NCBI GenBank assembly: GCA_038214135.1
Contig: JBBQSD010000006.1
Location: forward strand, 1 to 64,000
DNA from: JANLSE01 sp038214135
Lineage (GTDB): Bacteria; Chloroflexota; Chloroflexia; Chloroflexales; Roseiflexaceae
DNA: 64,000 nt
Reading direction: 5' to 3'
Below are positions 8,268-16,056 of the stretch, piece after piece. A program made the position numbers and the translations under genes. Every line of letters starts with the position of its first letter. Positions within the stretch are counted from its first letter, which is position 1. The notes under the pieces are model-generated. The model made no database searches. It had not been told where the DNA came from and was given only the letters and a program-made list of their open reading frames with translations.

Positions 8268-10208
8268 TTAGTACCCCTCCGGTGTTCGGTAGGTCAGATC
8301 GGCGAAACGCGTTGTGGCGGCCTCGAAGCGCATTGGCACGACGCCAACAGGGCCGTTGCGATGCTTGGCGATGTGGACCTCGGCGATGCCCTTCTTGTCG
8401 GTGTTCTGGTCGTAGAGTTCCTCGCGATAGATGAACATGACGATATCCGCGTCTTGCTCAATCGAATTATGAACAGTCATATCATTCGCAATAAAGTTAT
8501 GCAACCCCGCGACGGTCATGTCATACACCAGTTCCTGACCCTCTGGCTCGATAGCAGTGATTTCGTCCCAGTAAACGTCACTGGTAGCGAGGCGATGTAG
8601 TTCATCGGATTGCACAACTTGAGCAAGGCGTGTAGCACGATCTCGGCTTATATTTTGCTTATATAATCCTGTTCCACAATCCGCATTGCCGAGTTGCTCT
8701 TGCATCTGGCGGGCTGTCATTCCAACCGCTTGCATCGCTAGCTCTGCAAGCGTCATTGTGGCTTCAGTTGGCCCCTCGACATGGCGTGGTACAGCAAGTC
8801 GCTCACTGACTTTCAATTCATCAAGGCGCTTCCAGCCGTCGATTGTCAGGAATTTATGGTTTCCTGTTGCACGAATGCTCCGCCCCAATCGGGTCTTCAT
8901 ACGGAATACTGGTTTACAGCCGGTTGCGAATGCGTTGGTTACTTCGCGCCGCTCATACTGCCATGTCGTCGGGTTTAGTGCCAGAACACGGAAGCCACAT
9001 GTGCCAACCAATGAATCAATCCGTATGTAGCGGCCTTCATCCGGCAGATAAACCAGCGACTCACCAGCAAGGCAGCCCGACTCGCGCAGATCGCTGAGCA
9101 TCGGAATATGGCTGGTGCGCCCTTCGACGGCACGGGAGAGCTGTGAGAGCGCCAGCACTGGTACATTGAGTTCGCGGGCTAGTGCCTTGAGGCCCCGTGA
9201 GATCTCGCTGACTTCCTGCACGCGGTTATCGCTGCGGCGGCCCTGCATGAGTTGCAGATAATCAATCACAATCAGATCGATGCCGGCCTGTGATTGCAAT
9301 CTGCGTGCTTTGCTGCGCACATCCATGATCGTGACGCCAGCGCTATCCTCAATATAGATCGGGATGGAGGCTAAGCGGCCCATGGCTTCCATAACAATGC
9401 GTAGTTCGTGATCGGGGATGTTGCCAAGCCGTAGGCGGTGGCTATCGATCTTGGTATCCATGGCCAGCAGGCGCTGAACCAGTTGCTCGCGGCCCATTTC
9501 CAGGCTGAAGATCGCAACTGTACCCTGGTGCATTGTTGCGACATTATAGGCCAGGCTCATGGCAAGGGACGTTTTGCCAACGCCCGGCCGAGCTGCCAGA
9601 ATGATCAGATCGGATCGCTGCAGCCCACCGGTGATCTGATCCAGATCGCGGAAACCGGTTGGTACGCCAACAACTTCGCCGCGATGTTCCTGGAGATAGT
9701 TGATCTGCTCATAGTACTGGTCGATCACCTGGCCAATATGAATAAAATCATTGGTTGAGCGGCGCTGCGAAACCTCGAACAGCGTCTGTTCGGCTTTGTC
9801 CAGCGTTGCCTCAAGATCATTCTGTTCTTCATAGCCAAGCGCAGCGATCTTGCCACCGGCCTGGATCAACTGGCGCAGCAGAGCCGTTCGTTCAACAGCA
9901 CGGGCATAGAATTCAATATGGTAGGAGGTTGGCACCCCCTGGATCAGCTCTGTCAGGTAGAGAATGCCACCAACAGCCTCAAGCCTGCCATGGCGGCGCA
10001 GTTCCTCGGCCACCGTGCGGGTATCGGGGGGGATACGCTGGTTATAGCAGGCCAGCATGGCCTCATAGATCTGGGTGTGGCGCTGGAGGTAGAAGTAATC
10101 GGGCATCAACCAGGATGCAATCGGGACAATTGCTTCACGATTCAGGAGAATCGAGCCAAGGGTGGCCTTTTCTGCCTCAATATTGTGTGGTATTTCAGTT
10201 TGGGTCAT
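8268..10208 (-). CDS. dnaB: Replicative DNA helicase DnaB, intein-containing
   Basis: 646-residue precursor: about 443 residues of DnaB extein interrupted by a 203-residue intein. The N-terminal primase-interaction domain (residues 1-110) is followed by the RecA-like motor with Walker A ARPGVGKTS and Walker B-like IVIDYLQLM. The interruption falls in the conserved DLRESG/SIEQDAD motif, so the helicase is inactive until the intein splices out. After splicing the length is standard for DnaB. Start ATG 10208 is fixed by GGAGG seven bases upstream; a 37-codon in-frame extension has no ribosome binding site. It lies 139 bp downstream of rplI, the usual rplI-dnaB neighbourhood. Confidence 0.97.
   Translation of the reverse strand: MTQTEIPHNIEAEKATLGSILLNREAIVPIASWLMPDYFYLQRHTQIYEAMLACYNQRIPPDTRTVAEELRRHGRLEAVGGILYLTELIQGVPTSYHIEFYARAVERTALLRQLIQAGGKIAALGYEEQNDLEATLDKAEQTLFEVSQRRSTNDFIHIGQVIDQYYEQINYLQEHRGEVVGVPTGFRDLDQITGGLQRSDLIILAARPGVGKTSLAMSLAYNVATMHQGTVAIFSLEMGREQLVQRLLAMDTKIDSHRLRLGNIPDHELRIVMEAMGRLASIPIYIEDSAGVTIMDVRSKARRLQSQAGIDLIVIDYLQLMQGRRSDNRVQEVSEISRGLKALARELNVPVLALSQLSRAVEGRTSHIPMLSDLRESGCLAGESLVYLPDEGRYIRIDSLVGTCGFRVLALNPTTWQYERREVTNAFATGCKPVFRMKTRLGRSIRATGNHKFLTIDGWKRLDELKVSERLAVPRHVEGPTEATMTLAELAMQAVGMTARQMQEQLGNADCGTGLYKQNISRDRATRLAQVVQSDELHRLATSDVYWDEITAIEPEGQELVYDMTVAGLHNFIANDMTVHNSIEQDADIVMFIYREELYDQNTDKKGIAEVHIAKHRNGPVGVVPMRFEAATTRFADLTYRTPEGY
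8466..9074 (-). other. DnaB mini-intein (protein splicing element)
   Basis: Residues 379-581 of the precursor. It begins with Cys (CLAGESLVYLP, block A), has a block-B histidine in GNHKFLTIDGWKRLDEL, and ends with block F/G DMTVAGLHNFIANDMTVHN followed by Ser as the +1 extein residue. These are all residues needed for standard splicing. The insertion site is that of the Synechocystis DnaB intein, and both ends resemble it. No LAGLIDADG motif is present. The ~65-residue linker keeps a stretch (GTGLYKQNISRDRATRLAQV) that looks like DNA from behind a lost homing endonuclease, so this is probably a decayed, immobile intein. Confidence 0.95.
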
Positions 10209-10286
10209 CCAATCGCCTCCAATTGCGGCTCTCCACCGACTCTCCCGATCCAGTCCAGAACCTATCCACATGCCCCTAAGATGCGA

Positions 10287-10317
10287 GAATGTGCCGCCCA
10301 TACTGGGCGACACATTC
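10287..10317 (-). promoter_or_regulatory. Hairpin in the rplI-dnaB spacer
   Basis: GAATGTG-C-CGCCC, loop ATACT, GGGCG-A-CACATTC: a 12-pair stem with one mismatch, 78 bp before the dnaB start. It could attenuate read-through from rplI or stabilise mRNA. No U-tract follows. A DnaA-box-like CTATCCACA (8 of 9 bases) lies at 10262-10270. Confidence 0.45.
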
Positions 10318-10347
10318 ATAGGAGGCGTTTAGGATTGCGAAAATGGG

Positions 10348-10845
10348 TTATTCAGCTTCTGGATCGGCTGGTAGTTGAATGGAACCTTCTTCGCCCTCGA
10401 CAATCACATTAATAATTGGTTCAACGCCAGCCATCAGCCGAACGGTAATCGGGTAGTGGCCGATACGCTTGATCGGCTCACCCAACTCGATCTTGCGGCG
10501 GTCGATTTCGGTTCCGGCCAATACCGCTAGCCTTGTGGCAATATCGGCACTCGTGACCGAGCCATACAGGCGATCCTGCTCGCCAACCCGCGCCGTGAAG
10601 CGGAGCGTCTGGCCATTAAAGCGCGCCGCCACCGCCTCGGCATCCTTGCGAACGATCATATCACGTTTGCGCTGGGCGGCCACGCGCTCCTCGGATTGCT
10701 TGATCTGCCCACGGGTTGCCAGAACCGCCAGGCCCTGTGGGATCAAGTAGTTGCGACCGAACCCGCCCGAGACATCCTTGATATCCCCGGCGATGCCAAG
10801 CTTGACCACATCCTGAACCAACAGAACCTTGATTTTCGTGCTCAT
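10348..10845 (-). CDS. rplI: 50S ribosomal protein L9
   Basis: 165-residue L9 with the N-terminal KIKVLLVQDVVKLGIAGDIKDVSGGFGRNYLIPQ signature region, which binds 23S rRNA, a central helix (about 45-75) and the C-terminal domain. The C-terminus has a short acidic extension (EGEEGS... DPEAE) beyond the common ~148 residues. Start ATG 10845 follows GGGAG eight bases upstream; three extra in-frame codons are not needed. It is transcribed towards dnaB. The usual rpsF-ssb-rpsR partners are not upstream in this window. Confidence 0.97.
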   Translation of the reverse strand: MSTKIKVLLVQDVVKLGIAGDIKDVSGGFGRNYLIPQGLAVLATRGQIKQSEERVAAQRKRDMIVRKDAEAVAARFNGQTLRFTARVGEQDRLYGSVTSADIATRLAVLAGTEIDRRKIELGEPIKRIGHYPITVRLMAGVEPIINVIVEGEEGSIQLPADPEAE

Positions 10846-11427
10846 TGATACCACTCCCTACAAATACTGCCAGCGCATCCCGGAGCGCCGCCCCTGCGGG
10901 GGACCGGGGAAAAACCCCGTAAAAGCGTCTCTCGGCTGATTCTAGGCCGGCGCGGTGAGTCACAGCATCGTGACCTCCCCGTGGTTCCGGCGGCGACGGG
11001 ATAGGCTGGCAAGATCTTTTTTGCGACCCACAGCGGGCCATTCAAACGCTCGGTATCTTACCATATTCGGTATGTGGGCGTCAATGTGATAGAAAGAGGA
11101 AACACTCCCGCACAACCAGTGTGTCAGGGAGTGTTTATAGAGGATATGTGCGGGAGTATAGAAGGTGAGTGGCGTTATCACAACGCGACTGAAGACTATA
11201 GAAGGCGTATAGAGCTACAACTAGCAAGAAGCGGGCCATATTCTCATACATGCACCCTCAATCTGCAGGCTGAAGCCGCACGGTTATCCGCCACGACGTT
11301 TATTCACCAAAAGTATTCTGACTCCTGAATTCTGACTCCTGACTCTTGTTCTACTGGCACACTTCTTGCAACTCACGAAGCAGGCGTAGCACTTGTGCTA
11401 CGCACCATCGCTGAAAGGAGCGATCAC
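10846..11427. other. 582 bp intergenic region between rplI and csbD
   Basis: No supported gene. A 9-bp inverted repeat AACACTCCC/GGGAGTGTT lies at 11101-11135 and GTGCGGGAGT-like sequence recurs at 11150. GACTC-containing heptamer repeats occupy 11317-11348. The divergent promoters of rplI and csbD must lie here, but no confident -35/-10 pair was identified. Short open frames here lack ribosome binding sites and family features. Confidence 0.5.
11317..11348. repeat. CTGACTC heptamer repeat cluster
   Basis: Three GACTC units within 32 bp, two of them in tandem. This is a member of the dispersed heptamer family found throughout the window. Confidence 0.8.
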
Positions 11428-11661
11428 ATGGCTATTAATTGGGACATCATTAAAGGCAAGTGGGCACAGTTCAAGGGTGAGGGCCGCAAGCAATGGGGCA
11501 AGCTGACCGATAGCGATTGGGAGCAGATTGCCGGTGAGCGCGATAAACTGGTTGGCCGCCTTCAGGAGAGCTATGGCTGGACCCGCGAGAATGCGGAAAA
11601 GGAAGCCGATGCCTTCTTCGAGCGCAACAGTGCCTATAACGATGAGACAGTGGCTCGCTAG
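11428..11661 (+). CDS. CsbD family stress protein
   Basis: 77-residue CsbD-like protein (PF05532). The family pattern is clear: INWDIIKGKWAQFKGEGRKQWGKLTDSDWEQIAGERDKLVG, followed by LQESYGWTRENAEKEADAFF. Members are small, hydrophilic, helix-rich proteins of unknown mechanism, induced by general stress in Bacillus and others. The start is fixed by AAAGGAG about eight bases before ATG 11428; the open frame extends 11 codons further but without support. It sits in front of two AI-2E permease genes, separated by a strong hairpin. Confidence 0.92.
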   Translation: MAINWDIIKGKWAQFKGEGRKQWGKLTDSDWEQIAGERDKLVGRLQESYGWTRENAEKEADAFFERNSAYNDETVAR

Positions 11662-11704
11662 CATTGATCGAATTCGTGGGCTGATTGATGCAATGTAATG
11701 CGTG

Positions 11705-11748
11705 AATCAATGCGTGGTGGTAGGTATTTCTGCCATCACGCATTGATT
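11705..11748 (+). terminator. 16-bp stem hairpin after csbD
   Basis: AATCAATGCGTGGTGG (11705-11720) pairs with CCATCACGCATTGATT (11733-11748) over 16 pairs with a single G-U, around a 12-nt loop. It ends 63 bp before the AI-2E start. No T-run follows, so it may be a weak terminator, an attenuator or a processing/stability element separating high csbD expression from the permeases. Confidence 0.55.
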
Positions 11749-11811
11749 GTCTGTTGGAACCTTGTCGAAATGCAATCAAATCATGAAGCTGATACTGAGT
11801 TGGAGCCACAC

Positions 11812-13086
11812 ATGACCAACCCTCCAGCTAGCCTGTCACCATCTAGTTCGTCATCTACTGCATGGTGGCAGACACTGCGGATGAGTGATGTTGCACTGGC
11901 AACGATCATTGTTCTGGTTGTTGGCCTGAGTTTTGCCCTGATGCTATCGCTCCTGAATGTTATCGTTAATATCTTCCTGGGGCTTTTACTGGCTACTGCG
12001 TTGCGCCCGCTTATGAACCGGCTGCAAGGCTCTGTCTTCTCTGTAACACTATCGGCAGCTATTTCGGCCTTCTTCCTGGTGCTGTTCGCTATCGGTTTTC
12101 TGGTACTTGTCGTGCCATTGCTGATCGCACAGTTTCAGGCGCTGGTTCTTGTGCTGCCGCAGCTATATAAAGATATTCGCCAGGGGTTTCTGCAATCGCC
12201 CTTTTTGATTGTGCGCCAGCTTGCTGTGCCGATGCCAGCCCAGCTTTCGACCAATAGTTCGTTTGATAGTGCCACGCTTGGAGCGCAGATTTTTGGCTGG
12301 CTGCCATCGATTGGCTATGCACTGTTTGCAACGGTTGGCACAATATTGTTTACCTACTACTGGTTACTGTACCGTGATCGCACGATACGTTCGTTGCTGC
12401 TGCTGCTGCCCGAACAACGCAGAGCTGGTGTTGAACAGACATGGCTTCAGGTTGAAGAGCGGATTGGTGCATTTATTCGTGGGCAGCTTCTGCTTGGCCT
12501 TGCGACCGGAGTGCTCTCGCTGATTGGCTATTGGGCCATTGGCCTGCCCTACCCGCTGATGCTGGCTCTGCTGGCTGGTGTGCTCGAATTTATTCCCTAT
12601 GTCGGGCCATTTGTGACAATGGCGCTTGCTGGATTGAGTGGATTTAGCATTTCCCCATCGCTTGGGCTTAGCGGTTTAGTTGTGGGAATCGTCGTGCAGC
12701 AGATCGAGAGCCTGCTGCTGGTGCCACGTGTTATGGAGAAAACTGTCGGCATCAGCCCGGTCGTTTCAATGCTGGCATTTATTGGCTTTGCCGCGCTGTT
12801 TGGGCCGATTGGCGGATTACTGGCAATTCCGCTCGCAGCCTTATTGCAAGTCCTCTTTCGGGGCTGGATCGAGCGCCGCACCACTGCTGTGCCAGCGGCT
12901 GATACTGGGCGCGGGGCACTCGATCTCATTCGGTATCAGATAGCAAACCTCGCGGACGATATTGCGCTAACGTTACGGCAGAAGCAAGATGATATAGATC
13001 AATACTCCGACGATACCGAGGAAGAGCTTGAATCAATACTCGCTAATCTTCGTGTTCTTGTAGATACTGCGGAGCAAGCGCAATGA
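11812..13086 (+). CDS. AI-2E family transporter (PerM-like permease), copy 1
   Basis: 424-residue integral membrane protein of the AI-2E/PF01594 family. About eight hydrophobic segments are visible, starting with VALATIIVLVVGLSFALML, and the family core motif region GLPYPLMLALLAGVLEFIPYVGPF lies near residues 235-260. Substrate is unknown: family members include TqsA (AI-2), putative Na+/H+ antiporters and PerM. The hydrophilic C-terminus (QKQDDIDQYSDDTEEELESI) is acidic. GGAG six bases before ATG 11812 fixes the start; the upstream 38 in-frame codons are part of the intergenic hairpin. The stop overlaps the next gene by 4 bp. Confidence 0.88.
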   Translation: MTNPPASLSPSSSSSTAWWQTLRMSDVALATIIVLVVGLSFALMLSLLNVIVNIFLGLLLATALRPLMNRLQGSVFSVTLSAAISAFFLVLFAIGFLVLVVPLLIAQFQALVLVLPQLYKDIRQGFLQSPFLIVRQLAVPMPAQLSTNSSFDSATLGAQIFGWLPSIGYALFATVGTILFTYYWLLYRDRTIRSLLLLLPEQRRAGVEQTWLQVEERIGAFIRGQLLLGLATGVLSLIGYWAIGLPYPLMLALLAGVLEFIPYVGPFVTMALAGLSGFSISPSLGLSGLVVGIVVQQIESLLLVPRVMEKTVGISPVVSMLAFIGFAALFGPIGGLLAIPLAALLQVLFRGWIERRTTAVPAADTGRGALDLIRYQIANLADDIALTLRQKQDDIDQYSDDTEEELESILANLRVLVDTAEQAQ

Positions 13087-14336
13087 TGCGGAAAATCGCC
13101 ATAGGCACAACCACCGTCCTGAGTGTGTTGATCTGTACACTGGCACTGTGGACGATGCGTGAGGCAGTTCAGTTACTCATTATTGCATTAGCGATCAGCG
13201 CAGCGATGACTCCACTGATTGAATATCTGATCGCACGCGGCCTGAAGCGCTTGTGGGCAATCATCCTGACGTTTGTTGGTGTGATTATGCCACTGCTCAC
13301 CCTGATTGTTATCCTTGGTATTCAGGCGATCAGCGATCTTGGATTATTGCTTGAGCGTGCTCCATCCCAGTACAACCAGATGCGTCAGATGCTGCTCAAT
13401 GAAGGTGCCATTGCCCAGTATATTGGCCGGGTGCTGCCCGATAGCCAAACCCTGATGAAGAGCCTCACCAGTTCGAATATCGAGAGCCTGGGCCTCACTG
13501 TTGTCAGTACTATTATGCAGGCGCTTGTGGTTGGCATTCTGCTGTTGAGCATTGCCTCGTTAGGGTTCTATTGGCTGGCCGATCAACAACGCATCGAGCG
13601 CTTATTGCTTTCGCTGCTGCCCTCCCAGCATCGTAGCAGCGCCCGATCACTATGGAATCAGATGTACCACGAAGTCGGGGTCATGATCCGTGGCGAGATA
13701 GTGCTGATTGTCTGTGGAGTCGTTGCGCTGTTTATTGTGTATCGGTTGCTTGGCATCCAGGGTGCGAGCCTGCTTGCGCTGTTTGGTGGATTGATGCTGC
13801 TTGTGCCAGTGCTGAGTATCCCATTGGCGCTCCTGCCAGGCGTGCTGGTGGCTAGTCTTCAGAACCCGCTGCAGGGTTTTCTGGTTCTTGGGTGTGGTGC
13901 CCTACTGTTGTTGGCCATTAAGCGTGGTATTGGCCCGCGTATCTTTCGTTCGGGGATGATCATTAACCCTGTGCTGATAGTTGTGCTGATCATGGTGCTT
14001 GCCGAGTTTGCCGGTTTCTGGGCATTTCTTATAGCGCTGCCACTGGCCGCCGCCATCCAGACGATTGGGCGGGCGGTTCGTAGCGAGCAACAGCGCTATG
14101 TGCCAGTAATGCAGACAATCGAGGTGCAAGCGCTCCAGGAACGAATCGAGTTCCTCGCACATCAGGTTGCGAATGAGACACCAGAGGCTGTGCGGATCAA
14201 AGGGTTGCTTGGCCGAGCGCAAAAGCTGGCCGCAGATGTTGCCCTGCTTGTGGGCCAGAACCCCCAACAGGTGGCCGAGAATACGAGGATTGCGCAGGCC
14301 GACCTGCGTGTATCTGAAAGCGCTCAGATGCAATAA
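13083..14336 (+). CDS. AI-2E family transporter (PerM-like permease), copy 2
   Basis: 417-residue paralogue of the preceding gene, joined by an ATGA overlap. It has the same architecture: N-terminal pair of segments (TTTVLSVLICTLALW, LLIIALAISAAMTPLIEYLI), central variable soluble stretch (about 95-150) and C-terminal membrane core with LMLLVPVLSIPLALLPGVL. The copies have diverged substantially, so the duplication is old. Tight coupling suggests either a heteromeric transporter or two related transporters made in equal amounts. Confidence 0.86.
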   Translation: MMRKIAIGTTTVLSVLICTLALWTMREAVQLLIIALAISAAMTPLIEYLIARGLKRLWAIILTFVGVIMPLLTLIVILGIQAISDLGLLLERAPSQYNQMRQMLLNEGAIAQYIGRVLPDSQTLMKSLTSSNIESLGLTVVSTIMQALVVGILLLSIASLGFYWLADQQRIERLLLSLLPSQHRSSARSLWNQMYHEVGVMIRGEIVLIVCGVVALFIVYRLLGIQGASLLALFGGLMLLVPVLSIPLALLPGVLVASLQNPLQGFLVLGCGALLLLAIKRGIGPRIFRSGMIINPVLIVVLIMVLAEFAGFWAFLIALPLAAAIQTIGRAVRSEQQRYVPVMQTIEVQALQERIEFLAHQVANETPEAVRIKGLLGRAQKLAADVALLVGQNPQQVAENTRIAQADLRVSESAQMQ

Positions 14337-14438
14337 TCAGTACTGTTTTCATTATTCACTGCTTACAGGAATACATACCTTGCAAGGGCATGCTTAGGTT
14401 GTATCGGATGCTCATTCTTGTGGCAGAAGGGATTGTTC

Positions 14439-15008
14439 ATGTCCGATTCGACCACAAGTATCAAACGAGAAACGACCGATCAGCTGAACAAACATCAGTC
14501 TGCTACACGAGGCCTGCGGCGGCTGGACAAGATTCTGATAGCGCTGCTGATGATCTCATTGCTCGCCCATGTGCTCACCTTTATGGGGTTTATGGCTGGG
14601 CGCACGATGCTGCGTAGCCAGATCAGCCAGCTCGCCGATGGCGTCCAGCAGGCCAAATCGACAATCGTATCATACGATTTCCCGATTGATCAGCAAGTAC
14701 CGATCAATATCAATGTGCCAATTCAGCGCTCGATTATTGTGCCGATCCAGATGGATGTGCGCATCAACCAGACACTACGCGTCCCTGTCGATACTGGTTT
14801 TGGAGTGGTGAGCCTGCCAATACCAATCGACGCGACCATCCCGATTAGTACAACGGTTCCCATCGAAATCAAGCAGATAATCCCAATCTCAACGACGGTG
14901 CCGATTCGCATGACCGTTCCACTCCAGATCGATCTTGGTTCACCACCATTTTCGAGCTATGTTGATCGATTCTATCGTGCGCTGATTGAGCTTCGTGATC
15001 AATTATAA
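14439..15008 (+). CDS. Single-pass membrane protein with VPI-type repeats
   Basis: 189 residues. A basic cytoplasmic head (1-30), one membrane segment (about LIALLMISLLAHVLTFMGFM) and an extracytoplasmic tail of short beta-like repeats built on (I/V)PI: VPININVPIQ, IIVPIQMDV, LPIPIDATIPISTTVPIEI, IIPISTTVPIRMTVPLQI. Repeats with alternating hydrophobic residues every 8-10 positions suggest a beta-solenoid or a sheet against the membrane. AGGG seven bases before ATG 14439 fixes the start. It lies 28 bp before an ABC ATPase gene and is probably part of that operon. Function is unknown; an accessory subunit of the ABC-2 exporter is inferred from position only. Confidence 0.75.
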   Translation: MSDSTTSIKRETTDQLNKHQSATRGLRRLDKILIALLMISLLAHVLTFMGFMAGRTMLRSQISQLADGVQQAKSTIVSYDFPIDQQVPININVPIQRSIIVPIQMDVRINQTLRVPVDTGFGVVSLPIPIDATIPISTTVPIEIKQIIPISTTVPIRMTVPLQIDLGSPPFSSYVDRFYRALIELRDQL

Positions 15009-15036
15009 AGGAACTATAACAGGAGTACCAACGGCC

Positions 15037-16056
15037 ATGCAGGTCAGCACAACGGGTTCGCTTGCCACAAGAAGTGAGATGACGGCGATTGATGCTCAAG
15101 CATCGGTCATTTCTGCCAATAATGTTGAGCATGTGTTTAGTGAAGGCGTTGGCGTCTTCGATCTCAACTTTGAGATTCCACCTGGAACGATCTTTGGGAT
15201 GATCGGACCAAGTGGCTGTGGGAAGACAACCACCGTTCGTTTATTGACTGGCCTGTATCGGCCAGATCACGGCAAGTTAATGGTACTGAAGCAGGCACCG
15301 ATCAACTTTAGCTCACGGACACGCACGCAAATCGGCTATATGCCACAGCATTTCGTGCTCTACCCCAATCTCACAGTCTGGGAGAATCTGAATTTCGTTG
15401 CCTCACTGTATGGAATGGGCTATCTGAAGCGTCGGCGGCCATTGAATGATGCACTCGAATTTGTTGAACTGAGCCACGCGCGCAATCGGTTGAGCAGCCA
15501 GCTTTCGGGCGGAATGCAGCGGCGGCTTCAACTGGCCTGTATGCTGGTGAATAGCCCACAGCTTATGTTCGCCGATGAGCCAACCGCAGGCGTTGATCCC
15601 GTGCTGCGTGCCAAATTCTGGGAGCATTTTCGCTCGCTGCGCGACCAAGGGAAAACCCTGTTTGTGACGACACAGTATGTTGGTGAGGCAGCCTATTGTG
15701 ATCTGATCGCAGTGATGCGCGCTGGCCGGATTATTCACCTGGATACACCAGCTAATCTTCAGCGTAAGGCACTCGGCGGTGAAATCATCAAGCTGGTAGT
15801 CAATCCAGCCGATGTGCCGGCAGTGATTCAGATCTGCTACCAGCATCCAGCGATCAATGATGTGCGCCGTTCCAATCGTGAGCCGGGCCTGCTCTACCTT
15901 CAGGTTGAAGATGCTGCTGCAACACTGCCACTACTGTTTGGGGTGTTGGGCCAACATCCCGAGATTACCGTCCAGCAGGCCGAAAAATATGCGCCACCAT
16001 TCGATGATATCTTCATTCAACTGATGGAACAGGCCGAAGGAGAAGATCATGTTTAG
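15037..16056 (+). CDS. ABC-2 type transporter ATP-binding protein
   Basis: 339 residues. Walker A GPSGCGKTTT (about 62-71), signature LSGGMQRRLQLA, Walker B LMFADEPTAGVDP. The H-loop position reads TTQYVGEA, with Gln replacing His as in DrrA-type exporters. The C-terminal ~90 residues form the extra domain common in this group. It pairs with the permease gene, which it overlaps by 8 bp, to make an exporter. The start ATG 15037 follows AGGAG at 15021-15025, somewhat far (11 bases); an internal ATG (MTAIDAQ) is an alternative. Confidence 0.93.
   Translation: MQVSTTGSLATRSEMTAIDAQASVISANNVEHVFSEGVGVFDLNFEIPPGTIFGMIGPSGCGKTTTVRLLTGLYRPDHGKLMVLKQAPINFSSRTRTQIGYMPQHFVLYPNLTVWENLNFVASLYGMGYLKRRRPLNDALEFVELSHARNRLSSQLSGGMQRRLQLACMLVNSPQLMFADEPTAGVDPVLRAKFWEHFRSLRDQGKTLFVTTQYVGEAAYCDLIAVMRAGRIIHLDTPANLQRKALGGEIIKLVVNPADVPAVIQICYQHPAINDVRRSNREPGLLYLQVEDAAATLPLLFGVLGQHPEITVQQAEKYAPPFDDIFIQLMEQAEGEDHV

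Noticed and set aside
10209..10319. 37-residue N-terminal extension of DnaB
   Set aside because: GGAGG lies seven bases before the inner ATG at 10208, where DnaB proteins normally begin; the extension covers a hairpin.
11074..11328. 84-codon open frame upstream of csbD
   Set aside because: No ribosome binding site, reads across a hairpin and a repeat, no recognisable family.
15037..16056. Loss of the H-loop histidine as a sign of an inactive ATPase
   Set aside because: The TTQY form is known from DrrA-type exporters, and all other motifs are intact.
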